DNA from: Thiotrichales bacterium
Lineage (GTDB): Bacteria; Pseudomonadota; Gammaproteobacteria; Francisellales; CACEW01
Direction of reading: 5' to 3'
DNA length: 27,225 nucleotides
Assembly: GCA_947476405.1 (NCBI GenBank)
Contig: CANJQG010000023.1
Coordinates: forward strand, 1 to 27,225
Shown here: positions 1 through 6,374 of the stretch, in pieces
Layout: every line of letters begins with the position of its first letter
How positions within the stretch are numbered: the stretch's first letter is position 1
Position numbers and translations under genes: made by a program
Notes under the pieces: generated by a model
The model's database searches: none
The model's input: the letters and a program-made list of their open reading frames with translations, nothing else
Told to the model about the DNA's origin: nothing

Positions 1-153
1 GCGTCTTTGCCAGGCTCCGAAGCTTTGCTTTAAATATTTGTCGCCACAATGACATCAAAAATGTCAAAGCTGCGCTTTTTGAAAACGCCCTTGCCTTTGA
101 ACTTATCAAAGCTTACAAGGGGATTGTATCATAGAATTGGACCGCCCTGACCC
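1..153 (+). mobile_element. Right end of an insertion sequence
   Basis: The transposase tail is followed by 19 bases (135-153) reading towards ...GACCGCCCTGACCC. These plausibly hold the terminal inverted repeat, which on the other strand would begin GGGTCAGGGCGGTCC. The partner repeat is outside the window, so the boundary at 153 is a guess. It is placed where the transposase non-coding tail meets the repeated TATAGTA block. Confidence 0.45.
3..134 (+). pseudogene. 3' end of a DDE-type transposase gene (cut by the window edge)
   Basis: A reading frame open from the left edge ends at TAG 132-134. It encodes about 43 residues beginning VFARLRSFALNICRHND and ending AYKGIVS. The pattern (LR-x-FALNI-R, then KNVKAALFENALAFELI) looks to me like the C-terminal tail of ISAs1/IS4-like DDE transposases, in which the last helix follows a conserved ALN-[IL]-[LC]-R motif. 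The rest of the gene lies outside the window, so I cannot say whether the element is intact or a relic. It runs towards the 3' end of cvpA, in the direction where purF often sits in gammaproteobacteria. The family assignment is from memory of the motif and is uncertain; the coding character of the frame is more secure than its name. Confidence 0.55.
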
Positions 154-170
154 TATAGTACCTTATAGTA
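154..170. repeat. Short direct repeat TATAGTA at the element/cvpA junction
   Basis: TATAGTA occurs at 154-160 and again at 164-170, separated by CCT. The second copy contains the cvpA stop codon (TAA on the minus strand, 165-163). One copy could belong to a target-site duplication of the neighbouring insertion sequence, but with only one end of the element visible this cannot be decided. Confidence 0.35.
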
Positions 171-903
171 TCTTTTCGATTTGATTGACCATCATATTCC
201 ATAATGTATTAATCCAAGGCATGACACTTTGCATTCCAGGCAAATCAGAATTCAATCCACCAGTCCCTGAGCCACCGCCCTGCCCCATCATTTTGTAAGG
301 ATTTGGCCCTCCCGCCTGATCGATAGGCGCAGGGTTATTATTGAGACTCGACTGATTCTGCTGAGCTTGTTGATTTTGCTGTCCACCCAACTGCTGACCC
401 GCACCTTGAATTGCAGCTCCAACACTTGGAAATAAGCGAGAAACTAGATTCACATAAGGTTGAAACCAGCCGGCCAAGATTGAAGTTTGATACAAACCAC
501 CCTGAACCCCTCCAAAACCACTCAAAACCATAAACCATAAAAACACACTCACCATTAACATTCCGCGCACCCAACCGAGCCCTGCGCCACCCAGGCGATC
601 AAAAAAACCAATTTGATTGGGGGTCAACATAAAGCGTAAAATAAGTCTCGCAACCATACTGATCACAAGCGTTGCAATAAAGACTGCAGCATAAGTCAGC
701 CATAATTGCAAAACCCCACTCCCGACTAGATTACCAAATACACCTGACAAGGTAGGACCCGCCATCATGGATACAAAAAAGGAAAGCCCCCAGATCAGCG
801 TAGAAATAAAACTGCGAATCAGTCCCAAAAAAAACCCCATGAGAACCGACAAAATCATGACGATAAAAATACCCCAATCCAGTATATTAAATGATTGAAC
901 CAC
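163..903 (-). CDS. cvpA: CvpA family inner-membrane protein with a Gln/Asn/Gly-rich tail
   Basis: CvpA-family membrane protein, named for its need in colicin V production; its basic biochemical role is poorly defined. Four hydrophobic segments fill roughly residues 8-150. The family hallmarks F-x-R-LGG-AGLG-x-x-RG are present in the loop before the last segment. The protein then continues with about 90 residues rich in Q, N, G and P (for example GGQQNQQAQQNQ), well beyond the roughly 160-residue E. coli protein. I chose GTG at 903, giving 246 residues, because AGGGGG at 914-909 sits 5 bases upstream; GTG at 909 is inside that ribosome-binding sequence. The start overlaps the 3' end of folC, so the two are likely one transcript, matching the folC-(dedD)-cvpA order of enterics. 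The usual purF partner would lie where the insertion sequence now begins. Confidence 0.85.
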   Translation of the reverse strand: MVQSFNILDWGIFIVMILSVLMGFFLGLIRSFISTLIWGLSFFVSMMAGPTLSGVFGNLVGSGVLQLWLTYAAVFIATLVISMVARLILRFMLTPNQIGFFDRLGGAGLGWVRGMLMVSVFLWFMVLSGFGGVQGGLYQTSILAGWFQPYVNLVSRLFPSVGAAIQGAGQQLGGQQNQQAQQNQSSLNNNPAPIDQAGGPNPYKMMGQGGGSGTGGLNSDLPGMQSVMPWINTLWNMMVNQIEKIL

Positions 904-2062
904 GAACACCCCCTAATAATAATCTTTCCTGATTATGACATTCTATAAATAAACTCACAAGCATAAATGAACCGAACACTACAATTCGATCTTCCGGCCC
1001 TGCCTTTTTTAAGACCGACTGATAAAGCCCAGGCATCGATTGAAAATCAATATAATTTGAGTCAGGCAATGCGCGGTGCAAGCCCTCAAAATCTGCCGCA
1101 CGCTCATGAACAAGCTCAATTAAAAACCAGCTATTTACGATCTTCCATAACGGCTGACAAAGATGCAAAATGTCTTTCTCTTTCAAAGCTGAAAACACCG
1201 CGTAGGTTTTTCCAGAAACAGGATTCGATCTTAAGTAATCAGAAAGATACCCCGCAGCCTCTGGATTATGCGCCACATCAATTAAAATTTCTGGCTGAAC
1301 TGCAATACATTCCATCCGTCCAGGTACCCTCAAATTAGCCAAAGATACACCAAAAATAAAGGCATCAAAATCTGCATCTATTCTTTGTAAAAGAGCCCAT
1401 ACTGCCAATGCATTCTGACGTGGAATATACGCAATGGGATAGTTCGCAATATCCTGAAAATTAAAATCACGATCCCGCAGTGCAAGCGATACGCCCCATC
1501 GGTCAGCCTCAGCCAAAATACTTTGGGGGGGGGCCACATCTCCACAGACTGCAATCTGCCCTGTACGCAAAATTCCAGCTTTTTCAAACCCAATTTGTTC
1601 ACGAGTCTCACCTAAAATTTCGGTATGATCCAAAGCAATACTGGTCAGGAGGACTGCATCTGCATCTATACTGTTCACCGCATCTAAACGCCCACCGATT
1701 CCTACTTCTAGAATTAACAAGTCTACGTCCGCTTCTTTACAAATAAGCATTGCAGCAAGAAATGCTTGATGAAAATAGCCCAGCTCCAGATCTCCCTGCA
1801 CCGCATTAACCTGCATCATCGCGTCTGCAATCATCGCATCGGTTGCCTTCAGCTGATCCACAACAATCCGCTCATTAAAAGAGATTAAGTGGGGCGAAGT
1901 AAATAAGCCTACTTTTTTTCCCCGCCGCTGAAAGTAATCAGCCAAAAGATGACAGCTTGTTCCCTTTCCATTTGTTCCTGCAACCGTAATCACGGGACAA
2001 TGCTTACTATAATGAAGACGTCTCAGCATTTCGCGACAAAGCAAATTCCCGGATCGATTCAT
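887..2062 (-). CDS. folC: Bifunctional folylpolyglutamate/dihydrofolate synthase, short N-terminus
   Basis: FolC adds glutamate to dihydropteroate and to reduced folates, using ATP, in the cytosol. The P-loop TVAGTNGKGT lies at residues 27-35. It is followed by the SPHL and ERI motifs, LEVGIGGRLDAVN, LTSIALDHTEILG with EKAGI, the C-domain signature VPGRME, and DVAHNPEAA. At 391 residues it is about 30 shorter than E. coli FolC. The missing part is the front: only about 25 residues precede the P-loop, and the usual IDLGLERV-type segment is absent. A stop (TGA 2083-2081) lies seven codons upstream with no start between, so the short front is real unless there is a sequencing frameshift. A run of nine C on the coding strand (1533-1525) lies in frame within the gene. 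Confidence 0.92.
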   Translation of the reverse strand: MNRSGNLLCREMLRRLHYSKHCPVITVAGTNGKGTSCHLLADYFQRRGKKVGLFTSPHLISFNERIVVDQLKATDAMIADAMMQVNAVQGDLELGYFHQAFLAAMLICKEADVDLLILEVGIGGRLDAVNSIDADAVLLTSIALDHTEILGETREQIGFEKAGILRTGQIAVCGDVAPPQSILAEADRWGVSLALRDRDFNFQDIANYPIAYIPRQNALAVWALLQRIDADFDAFIFGVSLANLRVPGRMECIAVQPEILIDVAHNPEAAGYLSDYLRSNPVSGKTYAVFSALKEKDILHLCQPLWKIVNSWFLIELVHERAADFEGLHRALPDSNYIDFQSMPGLYQSVLKKAGPEDRIVVFGSFMLVSLFIECHNQERLLLGGVRGSII

Positions 2063-2092
2063 TTGAGCTTTTCTCTGACTTCACTGTATAAT
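2063..2092 (+). promoter_or_regulatory. Predicted sigma-70 promoter for psd
   Basis: TTGAGC (2063-2068) and a consensus TATAAT (2087-2092) are separated by 18 bases. Transcription would start near 2099, ahead of GAGAGG (2107-2112). It is interleaved with the folC promoter on the other strand, so the two genes may compete for polymerase. Confidence 0.45.
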
Positions 2093-2096
2093 TGTT

Positions 2097-2126
2097 ATTT
2101 TAAATCGAGAGGCCCTATTTTGACAA
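2097..2126 (-). promoter_or_regulatory. Predicted sigma-70 promoter for folC-cvpA
   Basis: On the minus strand TTGTCA (2126-2121) and TAAAAT (2102-2097) are separated by 18 bases. Transcription would begin near 2090, about 28 bases before the folC ATG. This fits the short FolC N-terminus, because no room remains for a longer one. It overlaps the oppositely directed psd promoter. Confidence 0.45.
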
Positions 2127-2920
2127 TGTTTATCACCCTGCAATACCTTCTACCCAAACAGCTTCTCTCACGCCTAGGCGGATACTTAGCCAATTGCAAA
2201 ATCACTTGGGTTAAAAATTCACTTATCCACGCGGCGCTGAAACACTACACGATTGATATGAAAACAGCAAAACAAAAAGACCCCTTCAGCTACCCGAGCT
2301 TTAATGCCTTTTTTACACGGGAATTGGCAAAACAGGCAGCGGAATATTTTCCTGAACCCCCTCAATGGGGAGCACCTGCGGAGGGCATCTTGAGTCAATT
2401 CGGACAGACCGATGCAGGCCATTTAATTCAAGCTAAAGGTAAAAAATATAGCGTGCAGTCTTTATTGAGCGATCACCCCTGTGCAAAGTCCTTACAAGAA
2501 GGCAGCTTCGCAACGATTTATTTGGCACCGCATAATTATCACCGCGTTCATTCTCCTATTGCAGGAACAATCACTGAAATCCAGTTTATTCCAGGTAAAC
2601 TGTTTTCAGTCAATCTCAAAACAGCGGCCGGTATTGATGGACTTTTTGCGCAAAACGAACGAATGGTTTTTTATATCACCTCAACGCAGGGCTGCCTCGC
2701 TTTTGTGATGGTTGGCGCGCTGATGGTCTCAGGTATCAGAACTCGATTTCCACAGGGCTCGGGACTCTCCATTCCGATTCAAATCGGTGATGAGCTGGGT
2801 TATTTTGATTTCGGCTCAACCGTGGTATTGGTTTCGGAAAAACCGCTTCAATTCAATCTGATCGAAGGAAGTCCAACCACATTAGGATTGCCCTTTGCAT
2901 CATCATTGACTTCGCGTTAG
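2126..2920 (+). CDS. psd: Phosphatidylserine decarboxylase proenzyme (Glu in place of the triad Asp)
   Basis: Converts phosphatidylserine to phosphatidylethanolamine at the inner membrane after cutting itself to form a pyruvoyl group. Recognisable blocks from the ATG: FSYPSFNAFFTREL (54-66), LIQAKGKKYSVQSLL (100-114), NYHRVHSP (137-144), PGKLFSVN (156-163), LFAQNER (173-179) and FGSTVV (229-234). Family knowledge gives an Asp-His-Ser triad for self-cleavage. His142 and Ser231 of the FGST site are present, but the Asp of the PADG motif is Glu86 here (APAEG, codon GAG at 2381-2383). The stretch between VGA and the FGST site is also shorter than in E. coli Psd (322 residues; 264 here). TTG at 2120, 7 bases after GAGAGG, is an alternative start adding two residues; ATG 2126 is 13 bases after it. 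Longer upstream frames run into folC and are not credible. Confidence 0.92.
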   Translation: MFITLQYLLPKQLLSRLGGYLANCKITWVKNSLIHAALKHYTIDMKTAKQKDPFSYPSFNAFFTRELAKQAAEYFPEPPQWGAPAEGILSQFGQTDAGHLIQAKGKKYSVQSLLSDHPCAKSLQEGSFATIYLAPHNYHRVHSPIAGTITEIQFIPGKLFSVNLKTAAGIDGLFAQNERMVFYITSTQGCLAFVMVGALMVSGIRTRFPQGSGLSIPIQIGDELGYFDFGSTVVLVSEKPLQFNLIEGSPTTLGLPFASSLTSR

Positions 2921-2951
2921 AATAGCCTATTAAAAAGAGTAAGGACATTGA

Positions 2952-3629
2952 ATGGGTGGAAGTGGGATCTCAATTTTAAGCTTGGTTTTCAGTGCAAGCT
3001 GGGTCGTCAAATTTGTGATGCTTTTATTGCTTGCCGCTTCAGTCTGCTCCTGGGGATTAATTTTAAAAAAAATAAAACTCCTTAAAAGCGCCAAGCTGAC
3101 CTCCAGCACTTTCACTAAAAAATTCTGGTCCGGCGCGGATCCAGCGCAATTATTTCGGTCTCTACCTACTGAAACGGAAGGTTCTGCTACATTGTTTCAA
3201 GCAGGATTTAAGGCTTTTTCTAAAATGCAAGATAGCAATGCAGAGCCCGCAGTCGTGATTGAAACAATTGAGCGCGCATTGCGCGTGGGCTTTAGCCGTG
3301 AGGCCGCACGCCTCGAAGACAACCTCACTGTTTTAGCAACCATTGGCTCCGTGAGCCCATACGTGGGGTTGTTTGGTACTGTTTGGGGAATTATGAGCGC
3401 CTTCATTGCCCTAGGTGGCGTGCAGCAAGCCACTCTATCAATGGTTGCACCGGGCATTGCTGAAGCCTTAATTGCAACAGCAATGGGCCTCTTTGCAGCC
3501 ATTCCTGCGGTCATTGCCTATAACCGTTTTTTATCTCTGATTGAAGTCGAACTCAACGAATACGAAAACTTCTCTGATGAATTTGTTAATCTACTTTCCC
3601 GTCAACTTGGATCGGCGCGCCGTTCATGA
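2952..3629 (+). CDS. tolQ: Tol-Pal system proton-channel subunit TolQ
   Basis: Inner-membrane stator subunit of the Tol-Pal motor, which uses the proton gradient to draw the outer membrane inward at division. Three membrane segments are visible: about residues 12-36, 128-152 and 168-192. The channel-lining threonines of the family fit T143 (in LFGTVWGIM) and T176 (in ALIATAMGL), close to E. coli T145 and T178. Length (225) is normal. ATG 2952 follows AAGGA at 2941-2945. The stop overlaps the tolR start by four bases (ATGA). No ybgC precedes it; psd does, 31 bases away and with no terminator between them, so psd read-through may feed this operon. Confidence 0.95.
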   Translation: MGGSGISILSLVFSASWVVKFVMLLLLAASVCSWGLILKKIKLLKSAKLTSSTFTKKFWSGADPAQLFRSLPTETEGSATLFQAGFKAFSKMQDSNAEPAVVIETIERALRVGFSREAARLEDNLTVLATIGSVSPYVGLFGTVWGIMSAFIALGGVQQATLSMVAPGIAEALIATAMGLFAAIPAVIAYNRFLSLIEVELNEYENFSDEFVNLLSRQLGSARRS

Positions 3630-4063
3630 AAAAAACACGTCACAGAAAAAGACAAATCTCTGAAATCAACGTTGTACCCTATATCGACGTAATGCTTGTT
3701 TTGCTGATTATTTTTATGATCACGACACCGCTTTTATCCCAAGGCGTCAAAGTTGATTTACCCAAAGCGACAGCCAAAGCATTGCCTGATCAAAATATTC
3801 CACCGATTATTATTTCAGTAGATGCCTCTAACAATTACTTTTCGAATATTTCATCCACGCCTACTCAGCCGATTAATGCAAGTGATCTACAATCCGAAAT
3901 CAGCAATGCACTGACTAAAAATCCAGACCGAAAAATCTATGTCCGCGCAGATCAAAGCGTCGGGTATGGTGATGTCGTTACTGCAATGGCGCTCTTACAA
4001 CAAGCCGGGGCTGCAAGCATTGGACTGATGACAGACAATCCCAGCAATAGTAAAAGCCCATGA
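3626..4063 (+). CDS. tolR: Tol-Pal system protein TolR
   Basis: Second stator subunit (ExbD/TolR family), 145 residues. A short basic N-terminus (MKKTRHRKRQ) and INVVPYIDVMLVLLIIF lead into the single membrane helix at about 17-37. Asp21 in YIDVMLVLL is the proton-carrying residue equivalent to E. coli Asp23. The periplasmic part ends with the family pattern KIYVRADQSVGYGDVV-x-AMALLQQAG. It overlaps both tolQ and tolA by ATGA, giving translational coupling and presumably matched output. Confidence 0.96.
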   Translation: MKKTRHRKRQISEINVVPYIDVMLVLLIIFMITTPLLSQGVKVDLPKATAKALPDQNIPPIIISVDASNNYFSNISSTPTQPINASDLQSEISNALTKNPDRKIYVRADQSVGYGDVVTAMALLQQAGAASIGLMTDNPSNSKSP

Positions 4064-4836
4064 ATAAAGCAAATCGGCCTTACTGGATTTCTTTCGGGCT
4101 GCATTTTGCCATCTTGCTCATTGCCATCATTTTAGGCTACTCCAATCCTAAGATTTTTAATTTTGGCACAGCGGCTAAATCTCCTCAGCAAGTGCAAATT
4201 GTCAATGCGGTCTTAATTTTACCTCAACCCAGCACATCCAAAATCATTACCCCCATTCCCCCTGCACCCAGTCCACCAACGCCCCCGGTTAAAAACCCCA
4301 CGGATAAACCCAATCCCAAACCCAGCCCAACGCCCACACCCCCCAAGCCAAAACCCATGCCAGAGCAAGTTGCACAAGACAAAGATGCAATTCAGATTCA
4401 AAAGCAAAAAGAGGTTCAGCAAAAATCACAACAATCCAGTGTCCAAAAACAGCAGGCTTTACAAAAACTAAAAGCCCTCGGATTATCCAATTTGGCACAA
4501 GCCGTCAACAGCAGTCAAAAAGAAGCCGCCAGCGCCGCACAAGCCGCAAAAAATCTGACTTTACAACAAAAATATATGGGACTCATTCAGCAAAGCATTC
4601 GCGCCAATTGGATCAATCAGTTTCCCAATACTCCTTTGACCACTACGCTTAAAATTCATCTTGATCATCAAGGCAATGTCCTGAGTGTTTCAGTCAGTCA
4701 ATCCAGTGGAAACTTAGCCTTTGACCGTCAAGCCGTCCTCGCCGTGAAAAAATCCTCTCCACTTCCGCTCCCTCCTGACTCAGGGCTCGTAAAAGATTTT
4801 ATGAATCTCACCCTTCCATTCAGCAATCAGAATTAA
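4060..4836 (+). CDS. tolA: Tol-Pal system protein TolA (compact)
   Basis: Links the TolQ-TolR motor to Pal and TolB at the outer membrane. One N-terminal membrane helix is at about residues 8-25. A proline/lysine-rich segment follows at about 65-107 with repeated PxP and KP, then a Q/K/A-rich, likely helical stretch to about 165. The globular TolA/TonB-type C-terminal domain is about 168-258 (YMGLIQQSIRANW, then GNVLSVSVSQSSGNLAFDRQAVLAV). At 258 residues it is much shorter than E. coli TolA (421), because the long helical middle domain is reduced and partly replaced by the rigid proline segment. The usual followers tolB and pal are not here; recX begins four bases after the stop. Confidence 0.93.
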   Translation: MNKANRPYWISFGLHFAILLIAIILGYSNPKIFNFGTAAKSPQQVQIVNAVLILPQPSTSKIITPIPPAPSPPTPPVKNPTDKPNPKPSPTPTPPKPKPMPEQVAQDKDAIQIQKQKEVQQKSQQSSVQKQQALQKLKALGLSNLAQAVNSSQKEAASAAQAAKNLTLQQKYMGLIQQSIRANWINQFPNTPLTTTLKIHLDHQGNVLSVSVSQSSGNLAFDRQAVLAVKKSSPLPLPPDSGLVKDFMNLTLPFSNQN

Positions 4837-4840
4837 TCCC

Positions 4841-5305
4841 ATGAACCCCATTAAAACAAAAGCAATCGACTATCTCTCTCGCCGCGAGCACAGCGTCAAA
4901 GAGCTTCAAGCCAAATTAGAGCAGCACTTTACAGATACCGATCAAATCAAAGAAGCGTTAGAAGCATTACAAACAGAGGGCTATCTCAGCAACAGCCGTT
5001 TTCTAGAAAGTCGCATTCGCCATCGCCTGAATCAAGGTTATGGTCGAATCCGGATTACGCAAGAGCTGTCTCACTTACATGGATTTAAAAGCACAGACAT
5101 CCAGGCCGGTTTTGTGCTCTTTGCGGAACTCAATGATGAAGGCAATCAGCTGAGTCAATTCATTAAAAAAAAATATCCCCACTTTGATCCAGAGAACAAA
5201 TTAGAAATTCAAAAAATAACAAAAAAACTGTTACAACGCGGATTTGATTATGCTTCGATTAAGGATGCGCTGAGATCCGCCCATTCAACCCCGAAGCAGT
5301 GTTAA
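4841..5305 (+). CDS. recX: RecX, regulator of RecA
   Basis: RecX/OraA proteins cap RecA filaments and limit recombination and the SOS response. The three-helix repeats are visible: YLSRREHSVKELQAKL at about 12-27; GYLSNSRFLESRIRHRLNQGYGRIRITQEL at about 47-76; and a third, more degenerate repeat ending KKLLQRGFDYASIKDAL. Length (154) is normal. It normally sits next to recA; here it is the last gene of a tol operon. The coding sequence contains nine A in a row (5165-5173), giving three Lys codons. The 111 bases to kdsB (convergent) hold no clear stem-loop with a T run. Confidence 0.9.
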   Translation: MNPIKTKAIDYLSRREHSVKELQAKLEQHFTDTDQIKEALEALQTEGYLSNSRFLESRIRHRLNQGYGRIRITQELSHLHGFKSTDIQAGFVLFAELNDEGNQLSQFIKKKYPHFDPENKLEIQKITKKLLQRGFDYASIKDALRSAHSTPKQC

Positions 5306-5416
5306 TCATTAGCAACCTCTTACTACCTCGCATTTTAGAGCGGATGATCTGGATGATTAGTCTACTGTTTCGGGAGGGGTATCCAAAGCGATAGACGAAC
5401 AGGAAACTTTTCTTTT

Positions 5417-6187
5417 TTAACTCCGCTTAAAGGATATCCCACGCTCAATGAGCAACTTGACTTCCTGCAGACTGGAGGCCGTATCCACACCCGGGGGATT
5501 ATTCTCTGGAGCAATATCAACATGAATTTTATAACCATGCCAGAGCACCCGCAACTGCTCGAGCTTTTCCAAACGCTCAAGCGGATTTTGATGCAATTTA
5601 GGATACGCACGCAAAAAACGGCCGCGATAGGCGTAAAGTCCAATATGACGATAGAAGAATAATTCTTCAGACATTTCACCTGGAAACGCATCTCGCGCCC
5701 AAGGAATCGGAGCCCGGCTAAAGTAAAGCGCATGATTTTCCTGATTAAAAACAACTTTAACATAATTGGGATTAAAAATATCACCTTTTTCAATCAGCTC
5801 TTCGCAGAGGGTGGCCACCTCAACTTCAGGATGCGCCTCTAAATTCAGGGCGACTTCTAAAACATTTGCAACCGGAATCAAAGGTTCATCGCCTTGCAAA
5901 TTGATAATAATATCATCATCCGCATAGCCTTTTAAGGCCATAGCCTCAGCACAGCGATCGGTCCCTGTGGTATGCTCAATATCCGTCATACAATAAGGCG
6001 CATTGATGCCTTCTGCCAAAGCCGCAATACGCTCATCATCTGTCGCAATCAGCACACTATCAAAGCCACATTCGAGCGCCCGCTCGTAAGTATGTTGCAA
6101 AATCGATTTGCCTGCAATCGGAATCAATAATTTTGCGGGTAAGCGCGTCGAACCATAGCGCGCAGGAATAATAATTCGTTTAGCCAT
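5417..6187 (-). CDS. kdsB: 3-deoxy-manno-octulosonate cytidylyltransferase (CMP-Kdo synthetase)
   Basis: Activates Kdo with CTP to CMP-Kdo for the LPS inner core. Motifs: IIPARYGSTRLPAKLL at the N-terminus (nucleotide loop), IATDD, TGTDRCAEA, NLQGDEPLI (metal-binding Asp), SRAPIPW, YRHIGLYAYR and LEKLEQLRVLWHGYKI near the end. ATG 6187 gives MAKRIIIPARYG, the normal front; ATG 6199 (MEKHMAKR) is also possible. GGATGG lies just upstream of 6187. The start overlaps the end of the Trm112-like gene, which in turn overlaps lpxK, so the three form one operon, the usual lpxK-ycaR-kdsB order of gammaproteobacteria. Confidence 0.96.
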   Translation of the reverse strand: MAKRIIIPARYGSTRLPAKLLIPIAGKSILQHTYERALECGFDSVLIATDDERIAALAEGINAPYCMTDIEHTTGTDRCAEAMALKGYADDDIIINLQGDEPLIPVANVLEVALNLEAHPEVEVATLCEELIEKGDIFNPNYVKVVFNQENHALYFSRAPIPWARDAFPGEMSEELFFYRHIGLYAYRGRFLRAYPKLHQNPLERLEKLEQLRVLWHGYKIHVDIAPENNPPGVDTASSLQEVKLLIERGISFKRS

Positions 6188-6374
6188 GTGTTTTTCCATC
6201 CAATTCTTCTTCTGTTAAAGGACGCGCTTCTTCAATAAGCATAACAGGGATGCCCTCACGAATCGGAAAGGCTAACTTATCTATTTTCGACCACAACTCT
6301 TCTTTTTCTTTACGATAAATCAAAGGTGTTTTTGAAATCGGGGAAACCAAAATTTCCAATAAATTTTTATTCAT
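6180..6374 (-). CDS. Trm112-family small protein (YcaR-like)
   Basis: A 64-residue protein beginning MNKNLLEILVSPISKTPLIY. The Trm112/UPF0434 pattern is clear: LLEILVSPISKTPL, then W-SKIDKLAFPIREGIPVMLIEEARPLTEEEL. The family usually starts with LACPxCKGxL, a zinc-ribbon-like site. Here the cysteines are gone (SPISKTP), so no zinc is expected; several bacterial members also lack them. ATG 6374 sits inside the last codons of lpxK, with AAAGA just before; longer upstream frames would overlap lpxK deeply. Its constant position between lpxK and kdsB is characteristic, but its bacterial function is unsettled (eukaryotic Trm112 activates methyltransferases). Confidence 0.88.
   Translation of the reverse strand: MNKNLLEILVSPISKTPLIYRKEKEELWSKIDKLAFPIREGIPVMLIEEARPLTEEELDGKTHG

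Noticed and set aside
967..1338. Open frame of 123 codons on the plus strand opposite folC
   Set aside because: It is antisense to conserved FolC sequence, has no ribosome-binding site, and its translation resembles no protein family.
1949..2125. 59-residue N-terminal extension of Psd
   Set aside because: It overlaps folC and its predicted promoter, and the sequence is not homologous to Psd; the gene start is at 2120 or 2126.
3197..3514. Frame of 105 codons opposite tolQ
   Set aside because: A shadow of a GC-richer conserved gene; no start signals.
5306..5416. Terminator between recX and kdsB
   Set aside because: T runs are present but I could not find a stable stem next to them on either strand.
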